64,000 bases of DNA from Cyanobium sp. FACHB-13342 (GTDB lineage: Bacteria; Cyanobacteriota; Cyanobacteriia; PCC-6307; Cyanobiaceae). The DNA is taken from positions 1 through 64,000 of the forward strand of contig NZ_JACJRT010000011.1 in NCBI RefSeq assembly GCF_014697415.1, in the 5' to 3' direction. The notes under the pieces are model-generated. The model had not been told where the DNA came from, did not search any database, and saw only the letters and a program-made list of their open reading frames with translations. Both the position numbers and the translations under genes were made by a program. Within the stretch, counting starts at the first letter, position 1, and every line of letters begins with the position of its first letter. This document shows, piece by piece, positions 37,034-45,765 of this stretch.

Positions 37034-37066
37034 GAACGCCAGAATCGGCCCAAGGATCTGACCCGT

Positions 37067-38056
37067 GTGCCGCGCGCTGCTCTCCCCCCCTCTGCCCTGC
37101 GCGCTGCCCTCAAGATCGCTCTGGCTGCAGCCCTCGCCGGCGCCTGGGCCATCAGTTTTCGTGACGTGCGCTTTGTCTGGTACCCGCTGCTCGCAGTGGT
37201 GATGTGCATGGACGAGACCGAAACCCGGGTGCTGGCCGCAGCCCAGGGTCGCGTGTTAGGCACCATCGCCGCCGGGGTGGTCAGTTTTCTGGTGCACACC
37301 CTGATGGGCGGCTGGCTGGGGCTGACGGTGTCATTGCTGGTGGTGGTGCCCCTGCTCAGGCTGTTGGGCTGGCAGGCCGGCCTGGCCACGGGAATCGTGA
37401 TGAGCTCGATGCTGTTTCTGGTGGCTGATTACGCCGAGCTCAACTGGATCTACGTGCTCAACCGCACCGCCGACACCCTGGTGGGGGTGGTGGCCACCCT
37501 GGTGGTGAATGCCCTGTTCTGGCCCATCAACCGGCTGGCGGAGATGGGTCAGTTGGACCAACAGCTGAGGGGGGTGTTGATCCAGCGCCTCGCAGCGATC
37601 CGTCAGCAACTCAAGGATCCGATGGCTGAAAACGGCCGGGTCTCCCAGGCGATCGTGGGCAGTCGCCTCTGCCAACAGCTCAACCAGCTGGTGAACGATG
37701 AGCTGCGCAGCAACCCCCACGGCGCTGCCGAGCGGCTGCACTGGCGCCAGCGCAGCCTGCTCTGGGAACGGGTCAACCACCACAGCCTGCAGCTGCAGCG
37801 GCTCGGCCAACTGTTGCCTCCAGGGGCCCTGGCTTCGGCCGCGACTCCCTGGCTAGAGAGGCTTCCGGCCCTGCTCAGTCAAACCCCCGGAACGGAGGTG
37901 TTGGATCTGCCCGAACGCCAGCGGCTCACCGACCTGGCCCAGGCCCAGGGCCTCCCCCCCCTGCTGTTGCTGGCCCTCGACGATGAGCTGCAACGGCTCA
38001 CCTGCAGTGCCCAGAGCCTGGCCCTGGCCAGTCGGGGGGATGCCATCCGGCCATGA
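37067..38056 (+). CDS. FUSC-family half-transporter, pair 1, first gene
   Basis: A 329-aa protein starting at GTG 37067. The N-terminal half (about residues 10-150) has five or six membrane helices with the FUSC pattern of a short loop and return (VRFVWYPLLAVVM, LGTIAAGVVSFLVHTL, DTLVGVVATLVVNALFWP). The C-terminal 170 residues form a soluble helical domain. FUSC proteins (fusaric-acid resistance / aromatic-acid exporter AaeB, YccS) are normally about 650 aa with two such halves. This is one half and should work with the overlapping next gene (ATGA). It resembles the first gene of pair 2 (41009) in design. Confidence 0.8.
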   Translation: MPRAALPPSALRAALKIALAAALAGAWAISFRDVRFVWYPLLAVVMCMDETETRVLAAAQGRVLGTIAAGVVSFLVHTLMGGWLGLTVSLLVVVPLLRLLGWQAGLATGIVMSSMLFLVADYAELNWIYVLNRTADTLVGVVATLVVNALFWPINRLAEMGQLDQQLRGVLIQRLAAIRQQLKDPMAENGRVSQAIVGSRLCQQLNQLVNDELRSNPHGAAERLHWRQRSLLWERVNHHSLQLQRLGQLLPPGALASAATPWLERLPALLSQTPGTEVLDLPERQRLTDLAQAQGLPPLLLLALDDELQRLTCSAQSLALASRGDAIRP

Positions 38057-39105
38057 ACGCCCCACCCCTGATCACACGCACTGACCTGCGGATGGCGCTC
38101 ACCGCCGGGCTCTCGGCCGGCTTCGTGATCATGCTTGGGCTTCCCGATGCCTTTTATGCGCCGTTGGCCGTGGGGGCGGCCCTCGGAGGCACCGTGGGCG
38201 CCACCCAGCTGCTGGGTACCCAACGGGTGTTGGGCACCGTTCTCGGCGGCCTGATTGTGGCGATCGGTTTCAACACCATGAGCCAGGCCATGCCCCTGCC
38301 CCTGGGGGTGGCTCTGGCCCTGGGCCTGACACGGATCTTCGGAGGATCCCTGGGCCTGCGCTCCGGTTACAAAGTGGCCGGCCTCGTGGTGTCCATGGGC
38401 TGGACGGTCCACCACACCAACCTGGCCAGCTGGATTCCCACCCGACTGGTGGTGACCCTGATCGGCGTGTTGGCCGCCTGGCTGGCCGTGAGCTGCCTCT
38501 GGCCCAGCCGCGCCCTGACCCAGCACCAGGACCACTCTCGCTCGCTGTTCAGCGCAATCGCCACCCTGTTGCGGGAACGGGCCAGCCTGTTGTTGGAGGA
38601 ACGGGAACTGGAGGCCAGTGCCCGTCTCCAGCGTCGCAACCAACTGTTGAAAGCGACGCTCCAGCTCCAGAACCTGCGCCAGGAAGCGCGCCAGGAGCTG
38701 GGCCCCGACCGCATGGGTGAACGGATGGAACGCCTCTGGGACCTCCAGGAACAATGGCTCAGCGCCGTGATCGGCCACTACCGAACCATGCTGCGCTTGC
38801 CGGTGGTGCCCCTAACAAGCCCCGGCCTCAAAGCGCTCCTCGAGGCTGAGCACGCGCTCCTCCAAAACCTGGCCGACCAACTGACCGGCTGGGCCCAGTC
38901 CTGGCCGGAGCTGCCACCGCCAACCGCCAAAACCACCCCAGGTCCAGACCTGGAGCTGCTGGAACAGGCTGAAGCAGCAGCTTTTCAGGATCCGCTCGCC
39001 ACAGCAGTCTTGCTGAGCAGCAGCGGTGGACGCCGGGCCATCACCTGCCACCAGATGGTTGAGGCGACCAGGAGCTTCGAAACCGCCTGGGCTGCCGTGC
39101 CCTGA
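38053..39105 (+). CDS. FUSC-family half-transporter, pair 1, second gene
   Basis: A 350-aa protein starting at ATG 38053 inside the stop of the first half. The membrane domain contains LGLPDAFYAPLAVGAALGG, QRVLGTVLGGLIVAIGF and, at its end, IPTRLVVTLIGVLAAWL and WPSRA. A soluble helical domain of about 190 residues follows with Glu/Arg-rich coiled stretches (LLLEERELEASARLQRRNQ). The same blocks in the same order occur in the second gene of pair 2 (42031), so the two are paralogues. It precedes the TolC gene by 68 bp. Confidence 0.8.
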   Translation: MNAPPLITRTDLRMALTAGLSAGFVIMLGLPDAFYAPLAVGAALGGTVGATQLLGTQRVLGTVLGGLIVAIGFNTMSQAMPLPLGVALALGLTRIFGGSLGLRSGYKVAGLVVSMGWTVHHTNLASWIPTRLVVTLIGVLAAWLAVSCLWPSRALTQHQDHSRSLFSAIATLLRERASLLLEERELEASARLQRRNQLLKATLQLQNLRQEARQELGPDRMGERMERLWDLQEQWLSAVIGHYRTMLRLPVVPLTSPGLKALLEAEHALLQNLADQLTGWAQSWPELPPPTAKTTPGPDLELLEQAEAAAFQDPLATAVLLSSSGGRRAITCHQMVEATRSFETAWAAVP

Positions 39106-39173
39106 GCGGCCTGCCTGGAAACGGCATCGAGCCCCCAAGCTGCCGCCCCGGAAGCTGAACACCCCCGGGGCCG

Positions 39174-40994
39174 ATGGGCCACAGTGCCCATCAAACTCAG
39201 TCGAACCAGGCGCTGATCGGCATCATCGTGGCACTGCGCAACTGCGCCCTGGCCCTGTTGTGGCTGGGTCTCACCCCGGGCGTAATGCCCACGGCCGCGC
39301 TGGGTGCGCCGCAGCCTGCCCCAGGCACCGAACGGCTGGAGCGCAGCTGGCAAAAGCTCGATGCGGAGCTGCAAGCCCTCGATCGGCTGCTTCCCAGTGA
39401 GCCCGAGCCCCCGGTGGGGGATGTGCTCAGCACGCCGCCGCTGCCCGCCAATCTGATCCGCGCCAACCAGGCCCCCAGCGGCCCGATTCAGCCAGCAGAC
39501 AGCGTCGCCAGCCCCCCCCTAGATCTGCCCACCCCCCAGCAGCTCCAGGCCGCCGGTGTGGTGAGCCTGAGTCTGGAGCAGGCCCTGGCGATCGCCTTTG
39601 CCAACAGCGCCAGCCTGCAGGCCCAGCGGGAGCAGGTGGCGGCAGCCCTGGCGAGCTTCCAGGCGGCCATGGGCAGCTACTGGCCCACGATCAGTGCCTT
39701 TGCCGCCGGCGGCTATGAGGGCAGCCGCACCACCACCACCGCCAACAAACCCAACGACAACCTGGGCTTCGGCCCGCAGTTCGCGCCTAACGGCCTGCTC
39801 ACGCCTACAGGCCCGACGGCCGGCGCCTTCTACGTCCCCGATGGCGGCTCCGCGGGCGTCACCTCGGGCGAATGGGGCGGCGAGGGGGGCTTGCAGCTCA
39901 ACTACGCCCTGCTCGACTTCGCCCGCACCCCCACGGTGCGAGCCGCCCGCGCCCGCCTCGAGCAGCTGCGCAACAGCTACGCCAACCAGCTGCGTTCCCT
40001 GCAGCTGCAGGTAAGCGAGGCCTACTACCAGCTGCAACAGGACGAACAGCTGGTGCGCATCTACGACGCCAACCTGCGCAACGACCTGCTGATCCTGCAG
40101 GACAGCCTTGATCTCAAGCAAGCCGGGCTGGTACCCCGGCTCGACGTGCTGCGACGCCGGGCGATCGCGGCCACCGACGAGGAGACCCTGATCCAGGCCC
40201 TGGCTGACCGGGCCGTGGCACGCCGGCAGCTGGCCGTGCTGCTGAACCTGCCGGCCAACGTGACCCCCAGCCCCAGCGATCCGATCGTGGTGCAGCCGCG
40301 CTGGCCCCTCGATCTGGAGGCCAGTCTGCTGGCCGGGTACCGGGGCAATCCCGAGCTGGAAGCAATCCTGGCCGCCCGTACGGCCCTGGCCCAGCAGAGC
40401 CAGGCCACCGCCGCAGGCCTCCTGCCGAAACTCTCCCTGTTTGCCAGCGGCGGGGGCAGCAGCTCCCAGACCAGCCTGGGCGACTTCACGATTGGTGGCG
40501 GCGGCTGCTGCGGCTCCACGGTCCTACCTCTGAGCACCACCAACGGCTGGGACTGGTCGGTGGGACTCACCTTCACCTGGCTGCTGTTCGATGCCGGCAC
40601 CACGGCCGCTCAGGCCCGGGCCCTGGCCAGGCAGGAAGCCGCCACCGCCCAGCAGTACGCCGCCAGCCGCAACGACATCCGCCTGCGCATCGAGCAGGCC
40701 TTCTTCAACCACGAGGCCAGCCTGGCCAAGCTCAGCTCGGCCCGCCGGGGCGTGGCCGCTGCCCTGGAGGCCTTCCGCGACGTGCGGCTGCGCTATCTCA
40801 CCGGGCTCGACAGCGAGCTCAACCTCTCCAACACCCAGGACCGGCTGATCAACAGCCTGGTGCAGCGCCTCAACGCCACCGTGGACGTGAACATCACCTA
40901 CGCCAAGTTGCTGCGAGAACTGCTGCCGGTGCCGCGCGACCCCGCCCTGCCGATCCAACCGCAGTTGCAGCTCCCCAGCAGCAGCCAACCCTGA
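39174..40994 (+). CDS. TolC-family outer-membrane efflux channel
   Basis: A 606-aa protein from ATG 39174; GTG 39228, directly before a signal peptide (LALLWLGLTPGVMPTAALGA), is a likely alternative start. After a Pro-rich N-terminal region there are two repeats of the outer-membrane efflux domain. Visible are VVSLSLEQALAIAFANSASL, YYQLQQDEQLVRIYDANL, LDLKQAGLVPRLDVLRRR and, in the second, EQAFFNHEASLAKL and VRLRYLTGLDSELNL. It should trimerise as a channel from the periplasm to outside. It stands between two pairs of FUSC halves, which suggests it serves them. Confidence 0.93.
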   Translation: MGHSAHQTQSNQALIGIIVALRNCALALLWLGLTPGVMPTAALGAPQPAPGTERLERSWQKLDAELQALDRLLPSEPEPPVGDVLSTPPLPANLIRANQAPSGPIQPADSVASPPLDLPTPQQLQAAGVVSLSLEQALAIAFANSASLQAQREQVAAALASFQAAMGSYWPTISAFAAGGYEGSRTTTTANKPNDNLGFGPQFAPNGLLTPTGPTAGAFYVPDGGSAGVTSGEWGGEGGLQLNYALLDFARTPTVRAARARLEQLRNSYANQLRSLQLQVSEAYYQLQQDEQLVRIYDANLRNDLLILQDSLDLKQAGLVPRLDVLRRRAIAATDEETLIQALADRAVARRQLAVLLNLPANVTPSPSDPIVVQPRWPLDLEASLLAGYRGNPELEAILAARTALAQQSQATAAGLLPKLSLFASGGGSSSQTSLGDFTIGGGGCCGSTVLPLSTTNGWDWSVGLTFTWLLFDAGTTAAQARALARQEAATAQQYAASRNDIRLRIEQAFFNHEASLAKLSSARRGVAAALEAFRDVRLRYLTGLDSELNLSNTQDRLINSLVQRLNATVDVNITYAKLLRELLPVPRDPALPIQPQLQLPSSSQP

Positions 40995-41008
40995 GCGGGG
41001 AGCACGCC

Positions 41009-42034
41009 ATGGCCGCCGCATTGCCGAGCTTGAGCCCCCTGGGCCGGATGAGTCTGCGGATCTGGCTGGCTGCGACGCTCACCATCGGGATCCTGCTCTG
41101 GTCGGGACGGGGGCACGTCCTCGGGGCCGCGCTGGTGATGGCGGTGCTGTTCGTCAACGAAAACGACCTGATGCCGGCCCGCAGCATCGGCCAGCAGGTG
41201 GCGGGGGCCTTGGTGGGCATCCTGACCGCCCAGGTGGCCCATGAGCTCTCCACCAGCTGGCTGACCCTCGGCATCGCCCTGCTGCTCACGGGAATCCTGG
41301 TGCGCAGCCTGGGGCTGCTGAAGGGCTTGGGAACGGGATACCTGAGCTGCTGGGCCCTGGAGCTGATGCACCGCGGCAACCAGGTGAATTGGGCGGTGAT
41401 CTTCGATCTGGCCTTTGCGGTGGTGGTCGGCATCCTCATGGCCCAGATCGCCACCTGGGCCGTATGGCCGCGGCGACCCATGCAGCAGCTGAGGGCCCTG
41501 GACGCCGGAATCGCCAGCCAACTCGCCACCCAGATCCGGGCCATGCGGCACTGGCTGACCAGTGGCGGGCCACCCCCACCGGCCCTGCGCTCCCAGGATC
41601 TGCTGCCCAGTATTCAGATGTTGGAGCAGCTGCGCCAGGGGAACCCGGGCTTCGCCATGCCCGCCCAGACCCAACGCCTGCGGGTGCGCTGGGCCCAGGC
41701 CGGCAGCCTCTGGCGACTGGTGCTGCGCCAGTGGCTGCTGCTGGAGCCGCTGCTGTTGCAGCTGAGCACACCGCTGCCACCGGATTCCGACCCAGGGCTG
41801 CTCGCGTTCTCGCTCGCCGATCTGGCCGAGCGCTTGCAAAGCGATCCAGCCGCCGCCCCCACCGCGGTCCTGGCGACCACCCCTGGGCATTGGCTGGAGC
41901 AGGCCAGCCGCCTGGGTGCACCCCAACCCCTGGCGCTGGCCATCGGCCAGCAGTGCCAGGAGCTGCAGAAACTGCTCCACAGCCGGACCCTGCTGAGCCA
42001 AGCGCTGGCGGAGCTCTCGCCCCCCGCACCATGA
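41009..42034 (+). CDS. FUSC-family half-transporter, pair 2, first gene
   Basis: A 341-aa protein. The frame from 41009 begins just before the first helix, with alternative starts to about 41048. The membrane domain (about residues 20-150) includes IWLAATLTIGILLW, RSIGQQVAGALVGILTAQVA and FDLAFAVVVGILMAQIATWA, ending in WPRRPMQQL. The C-terminal 190 residues form a helical soluble domain. It has the layout of the first gene of pair 1 but has diverged. The last codon overlaps the start of the next gene (ATGA). The start follows the tolC stop by 14 bp. Confidence 0.78.
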   Translation: MAAALPSLSPLGRMSLRIWLAATLTIGILLWSGRGHVLGAALVMAVLFVNENDLMPARSIGQQVAGALVGILTAQVAHELSTSWLTLGIALLLTGILVRSLGLLKGLGTGYLSCWALELMHRGNQVNWAVIFDLAFAVVVGILMAQIATWAVWPRRPMQQLRALDAGIASQLATQIRAMRHWLTSGGPPPPALRSQDLLPSIQMLEQLRQGNPGFAMPAQTQRLRVRWAQAGSLWRLVLRQWLLLEPLLLQLSTPLPPDSDPGLLAFSLADLAERLQSDPAAAPTAVLATTPGHWLEQASRLGAPQPLALAIGQQCQELQKLLHSRTLLSQALAELSPPAP

Positions 42035-43065
42035 ACGGCACAGCCCTACGGGACAGCCTGCGCCTCGCCGTCACCGTGACGGTGGTGAATGGCTTTGCCA
42101 GCCTCACGGGCCTGCCGTTTGGGCTCTATGCCTCCCTGGCGGTGCTGAGCGTGACCGTGGGCAATTACGGCAACACGCTCGAACTCGGCCGTCAGCGGCT
42201 GGTTGGCACCGCCATTGGCGCCATGGTGGTGTTCTTCGGCTACCGGGCCTGGGGCCATCTGCCGCTGATGGTGGCCCTGCCGCTGGCGCTGCTGCTGGCC
42301 CGCCTGATCGCCGGTTCCCTCAGGCTCACGGTGGGCTACGGAGTGTGCTGCTTCGTGGTGGTGATGGGCTGGCTCACCCACGACCAACAGCTCGGGACCT
42401 GGATTCCCCTGCGCCTGCTCTGGACCGCGTTCGGCATCCTGATGGCCCTGCTCAGCCTGCGGCTGTTCTGGCCTTCGCGGGCCCGGATCCAGCAGCGGGA
42501 GGGACTGCTGCAGCTGCTGGTGGATCTGGGCCACGCCCTGCTGGAGGCGACGCAGCACAGCCGCGACCTGGTTCACGAGATCCGCAGCCTGCGCGTCAGC
42601 CTGTTGCGCCTGCGGGATCAACGTCAGGGAGCCCTGCTGGAACTCGGCTCGCTGGCGAGCCGGCACCCAGCGGCCCGGATGTGGGCGCTGCTGGACCAGG
42701 CCAGCGAGTCCCTGTTGCTCGATCTCGATGAGCTGCGCCGCCTTCCCAGACCCAACTGGCAGGACTGGGGGCTGCAAGGCGACAAGGAGGCTGGTCGGGC
42801 CTTTGTGGAGAGCGTGGCCCAGCGGCTCCTGGGCTGGCAGCAGATGCTGGGCGGCTCCCACCAGCTGCAGCCTCCCCCGGATGCCCCCCGGCCAACCCTG
42901 CCGCTCGTCATGTTGCGATCCCCCGAATCCCGCACCGCCTATCAGCAACTCAACCCCGAGCAACTGCAGCGGGTGGCCTCGCAATGGATGGTGCTCAACC
43001 GCATGGACGTCACCATCGCCGACACCGAACGGCAATGGCGAGAGCTCGTTGAGGCGTCGCCATGA
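42031..43065 (+). CDS. FUSC-family half-transporter, pair 2, second gene
   Basis: A 344-aa protein starting at ATG 42031. The membrane domain carries LTGLPFGLYASLAVLSVTVG, QRLVGTAIGAMVVFFGY, SLRLTVGYGVCCFVVVMGWL and WIPLRLLWTAFGILMALLSL, ending in FWPSRARIQQ. The soluble half is helical (LLQLLVDLGHALLEATQH, DLVHEIRSLRVSLLRLRDQ). Shared blocks GLPxxxYAxLAV, RxxGT and WPSRA place it as paralogue of the second gene of pair 1. It ends 24 bp before the convergent small membrane protein gene. Confidence 0.8.
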   Translation: MNGTALRDSLRLAVTVTVVNGFASLTGLPFGLYASLAVLSVTVGNYGNTLELGRQRLVGTAIGAMVVFFGYRAWGHLPLMVALPLALLLARLIAGSLRLTVGYGVCCFVVVMGWLTHDQQLGTWIPLRLLWTAFGILMALLSLRLFWPSRARIQQREGLLQLLVDLGHALLEATQHSRDLVHEIRSLRVSLLRLRDQRQGALLELGSLASRHPAARMWALLDQASESLLLDLDELRRLPRPNWQDWGLQGDKEAGRAFVESVAQRLLGWQQMLGGSHQLQPPPDAPRPTLPLVMLRSPESRTAYQQLNPEQLQRVASQWMVLNRMDVTIADTERQWRELVEASP

Positions 43066-43089
43066 GCCGGGCCACCCGGCGTTCTGGAT

Positions 43090-43287
43090 TCAGGCGTCGG
43101 GCCGCGACGACCACCAGCGCTCCACGCGGTAGAGCAGCACCACCACCAGCACCACCAACCAGAACCACAGCTCCGGGGGGTTGGCGTTGAACAGAATCAG
43201 CAGCAGCACCACCTCGCTGACCAGCCAGGGAAACTCCTGACGCAGCAGCGGGTTGCGGATCGAGGGGAGGCGCGGTTTGGCGGTCAA
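43090..43287 (-). CDS. Two-helix small membrane protein downstream of the HlyD gene
   Basis: A 65-aa protein. The best start is TTG 43287, nine bases after the HlyD stop; a longer frame exists but overlaps hlyD. After a basic N-terminus (KPRLPSIRNPLLRQEFPW) it has two hydrophobic helices (LVSEVVLLLILF and LWFWLVVLVVVLLYRV) and a short basic tail. It lies with HlyD and opposite the FUSC genes. In AaeXAB-type systems a similar-sized two-helix protein (AaeX, DUF1656) accompanies the FUSC and HlyD proteins. No sequence similarity to AaeX is claimed. Confidence 0.6.
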   Translation of the reverse strand: MTAKPRLPSIRNPLLRQEFPWLVSEVVLLLILFNANPPELWFWLVVLVVVLLYRVERWWSSRPDA

Positions 43288-43295
43288 TGGAGGAC

Positions 43296-44636
43296 TCAGG
43301 GCACGGTGTTGGGTTGGCGCAGGAACGGCCGGTTCCAGCGCAGGTCGATGCCGGACGTGCGGTAGCCACCGGTGAGCGAGCGCAACCCCGGGATCACATA
43401 GCTGATCGGCGACCGCCATTCCACGTAGGCGTGGGTCGACACGGTGAGGCCATCGCGGATCGGGAACACCCCACTCCCTCCGGAGAGGGTCCAGCGGTAA
43501 CCATCGACGCTGGCGGGATCACGCTCCAGCTCAATTTCGCTGCGCATCACCGGACCGTTCTTGGTGAGTTCCTGGGCCAACTGCTGGTTGCCGATGGTGG
43601 TGGAGATGTCGTCCTCGGTGGCAGGCAGGGTGAGCACCTGTTTCACCTTGCCCACGATGCCCCCGAAGCGGCCGCGCTGGTTCCACTGCGGCACCACCTC
43701 CACCGGCAGTCCCAGGGGCAACCGACGGGCATCGGCGGGCGCGAAGTAGGCCACCACCCGCAATGGGCGGTCTTTGGCACTGGGTTGCTCCGGCCGACCG
43801 ATCGTGCCCAGCCGCTGGCCGGTGCCGACGGTCTGACCCGCAATCACCTGCAGATCGAGCACCGTGCCGTCGCGGTCGGCCTGCACCTTGCCGTCGTAGG
43901 CGATCTTGGCCTCGGTCACCTGGATCTGACGCTTGAGGTCGTCGATCTGGTAGCGGCGCTGCAGGGCCTGGGTTTCGATGTTGAGCTTCACCTGCTGGTA
44001 GTTGGTCACCACGTTCTTCTCGTTGATCTTCACGTCATCGAGATTCACGCTGGTGCTGGTGAGCCCCTGCTCCGCCGACACCACTTCAGTGGACAGTGGA
44101 GCCACCACCTCACGCTTGGCCAGCCAATCCAGGTTGCGCAGTTTCTTGGCGTATGTCGACTGGAGTTCGCCGTAGCGGCGGCGATCGTCGGACAGCTTGG
44201 CCAGGGACGTGTCCAGGGCCCGCTTCTCGGTGAGCAGTCGCAGGGCGTCGCGCTCATCGAGCCGGGCATTGTGGCGCTCCAACTGCCGCAAGTTGCCACG
44301 CTGCTGGTCGAGCTGGCGCTCCAGCACCGGCAGATACAGCTGCATCAACACCTGGCCTCGCGCCACCGGCTGCCCTTCCTTGACGAACACCTCCCGCACC
44401 TGGCCGCCAGCACGGGCGTTGAGGATGCCGGCGTTGTTGGGATAGATGAGCACGCCCATGCCTTCCACCTCAGTGGGCACGGGCCAGAACAGGGCCCAGA
44501 GCACCAGCACGCCGCCCACTCCCGCCAGGGTCACGCCCACCTGGCTGTGATCGCTCAGCCCCTGCCAATGCCCCTGCATTCGCTGAAGCGGGCCCTGGGG
44601 ACCGGGCTCTGCAGCGGTGGGCGGGGCTTGGGTCAT
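43296..44636 (-). CDS. HlyD-family periplasmic adaptor (membrane fusion protein)
   Basis: A 446-aa protein starting at ATG 44636. A short cytoplasmic part precedes one membrane helix (GVTLAGVGGVLVLWALFWPV, about residues 34-53). A lipoyl-like half-motif follows (GILNARAGGQVREVFVKEGQ, then GQVLMQL). A long coiled-coil hairpin (about residues 100-260) and a second lipoyl/beta-barrel part (DGTVLDLQVIAGQTVGTGQ) come next. The C-terminal 120 residues form extra beta strands. The family connects inner-membrane transporters to TolC. Sequence style is closest to the HlyD-like proteins of NHLM/NHLP-type exporters. It is transcribed towards the FUSC-TolC cluster, with the small membrane gene after it. 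Confidence 0.88.
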   Translation of the reverse strand: MTQAPPTAAEPGPQGPLQRMQGHWQGLSDHSQVGVTLAGVGGVLVLWALFWPVPTEVEGMGVLIYPNNAGILNARAGGQVREVFVKEGQPVARGQVLMQLYLPVLERQLDQQRGNLRQLERHNARLDERDALRLLTEKRALDTSLAKLSDDRRRYGELQSTYAKKLRNLDWLAKREVVAPLSTEVVSAEQGLTSTSVNLDDVKINEKNVVTNYQQVKLNIETQALQRRYQIDDLKRQIQVTEAKIAYDGKVQADRDGTVLDLQVIAGQTVGTGQRLGTIGRPEQPSAKDRPLRVVAYFAPADARRLPLGLPVEVVPQWNQRGRFGGIVGKVKQVLTLPATEDDISTTIGNQQLAQELTKNGPVMRSEIELERDPASVDGYRWTLSGGSGVFPIRDGLTVSTHAYVEWRSPISYVIPGLRSLTGGYRTSGIDLRWNRPFLRQPNTVP

Positions 44637-44655
44637 GGCGCCCAGCTTGCAGGAA

Positions 44656-45765
44656 TCAGGTGCCCCTGTCAGCCCCCCGCTGATCCGGCCAGCCCAGACC
44701 CAGCTGCTGGAGACGCCGTCTCGCCCAATCCGCCCGCGCCCCTGCCGCCCCCAGGGCCTGGGCCACCAGCGGGGCCAGCACCGGCACCTGGCTGAAGCCC
44801 GCACTGAAGCCAGTGAACACCCACAACCCCGGCGCCGCCACCACCGGCCCCACCAGGGGGACACCCCCGCTGCAGAAGGCCACGGGAGCCTGATGCAGGC
44901 GACCCGGCAGCTGGGCCAGGGCAGCCGCCCAGGCCTGGTCCGCCAGGCTGCGGCGCAGCTGCCGTTCCACCTCGGCGGGCGGCGGCGGCGCACCGAGCTC
45001 TAGGCCCGGCCGCACCAGGGTGTGCTGGCCCAGCAGCGCCCCCGTACCCCGGGGCACCAGGCCACCATCCACCAGCCACTCCGGTTGGCCCAGGCCGGCG
45101 GCGCGGCGCTCCAGCTCGACCCGGCCGAAGCGGGCCGGCAGCCAGGCAACAGCAGGCCCCGGAAGGGCCGGATTGCAAGCGAGCTCCAGCACGGCTGCCC
45201 AACTGCTGCGCAGGCGCGGCGGCAGGGCAGGCCACAGCTGGCGGCAATGGGCACCTGCGGCAAGTACCAGCTGCGGAGCCTGCAGGCTGGTGCCGTCACG
45301 GAACTGCAGCTGCCAGCCTGAGCTTGGATGGGGCTCCAGGGAATCCACCTGACCGGCCAAGCAGCTCACGTCCGCCGCCGCCAGCACGGGTGGCAAACGC
45401 GCAGCCAACACGGCGGTGTCCACCCGGGCAAAGGGAAGCGGCAACCGGGCACTCAGGGCCCCCAAGCTGGAGCCGCCGCCATGGACCCGCAGGCGGCAGG
45501 GCCGCCAGCCCAGATCCCCATGGCGCCCTTGCAGGAGGCGCCAGCGCCTGGAAGCCCCTGCCGCCAGGCGGGCCAGGGGGGTGGGTGCCAGGGGCCACCC
45601 CGGCAGGGCCCCATAGCTGAGGGCAGAAGCCGAGGAGAGGCCAGCAGGGGCGGGCGCATCCACAACCGTGACCACTGCCCCCAGCTCCCGCAACGCCAGG
45701 GCCAGGAGGCCCCCAGCCACCCCGCCACCGACGATCACCACATCGGCCGTGGCCGATGCCGTCAC
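44656..45765 (-). CDS. FAD-dependent oxidoreductase (DAO family)
   Basis: A 369-aa protein starting at GTG 45765, which overlaps the cyanoP stop. The N-terminal dinucleotide-binding motif is VVIVGGGVAGGLLALALREL. The middle has the Rossmann return strand APQLVLAAGAHCR and the C-terminus has GLWVFTGFSAGFSQVPVLA. This is the layout of D-amino-acid-oxidase-type flavoenzymes (glycine/sarcosine oxidase, ThiO and relatives). The substrate is unknown. It is co-transcribed with the CyanoP gene upstream and ends 19 bp before the HlyD gene start. Confidence 0.8.
   Translation of the reverse strand: MTASATADVVIVGGGVAGGLLALALRELGAVVTVVDAPAPAGLSSASALSYGALPGWPLAPTPLARLAAGASRRWRLLQGRHGDLGWRPCRLRVHGGGSSLGALSARLPLPFARVDTAVLAARLPPVLAAADVSCLAGQVDSLEPHPSSGWQLQFRDGTSLQAPQLVLAAGAHCRQLWPALPPRLRSSWAAVLELACNPALPGPAVAWLPARFGRVELERRAAGLGQPEWLVDGGLVPRGTGALLGQHTLVRPGLELGAPPPPAEVERQLRRSLADQAWAAALAQLPGRLHQAPVAFCSGGVPLVGPVVAAPGLWVFTGFSAGFSQVPVLAPLVAQALGAAGARADWARRRLQQLGLGWPDQRGADRGT

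Noticed and set aside
43090-43419. A longer 109-aa version of the two-helix protein
   Set aside because: The extension overlaps the HlyD coding region by about 120 bp and shows no protein-like pattern; the TTG after the HlyD stop is more plausible.
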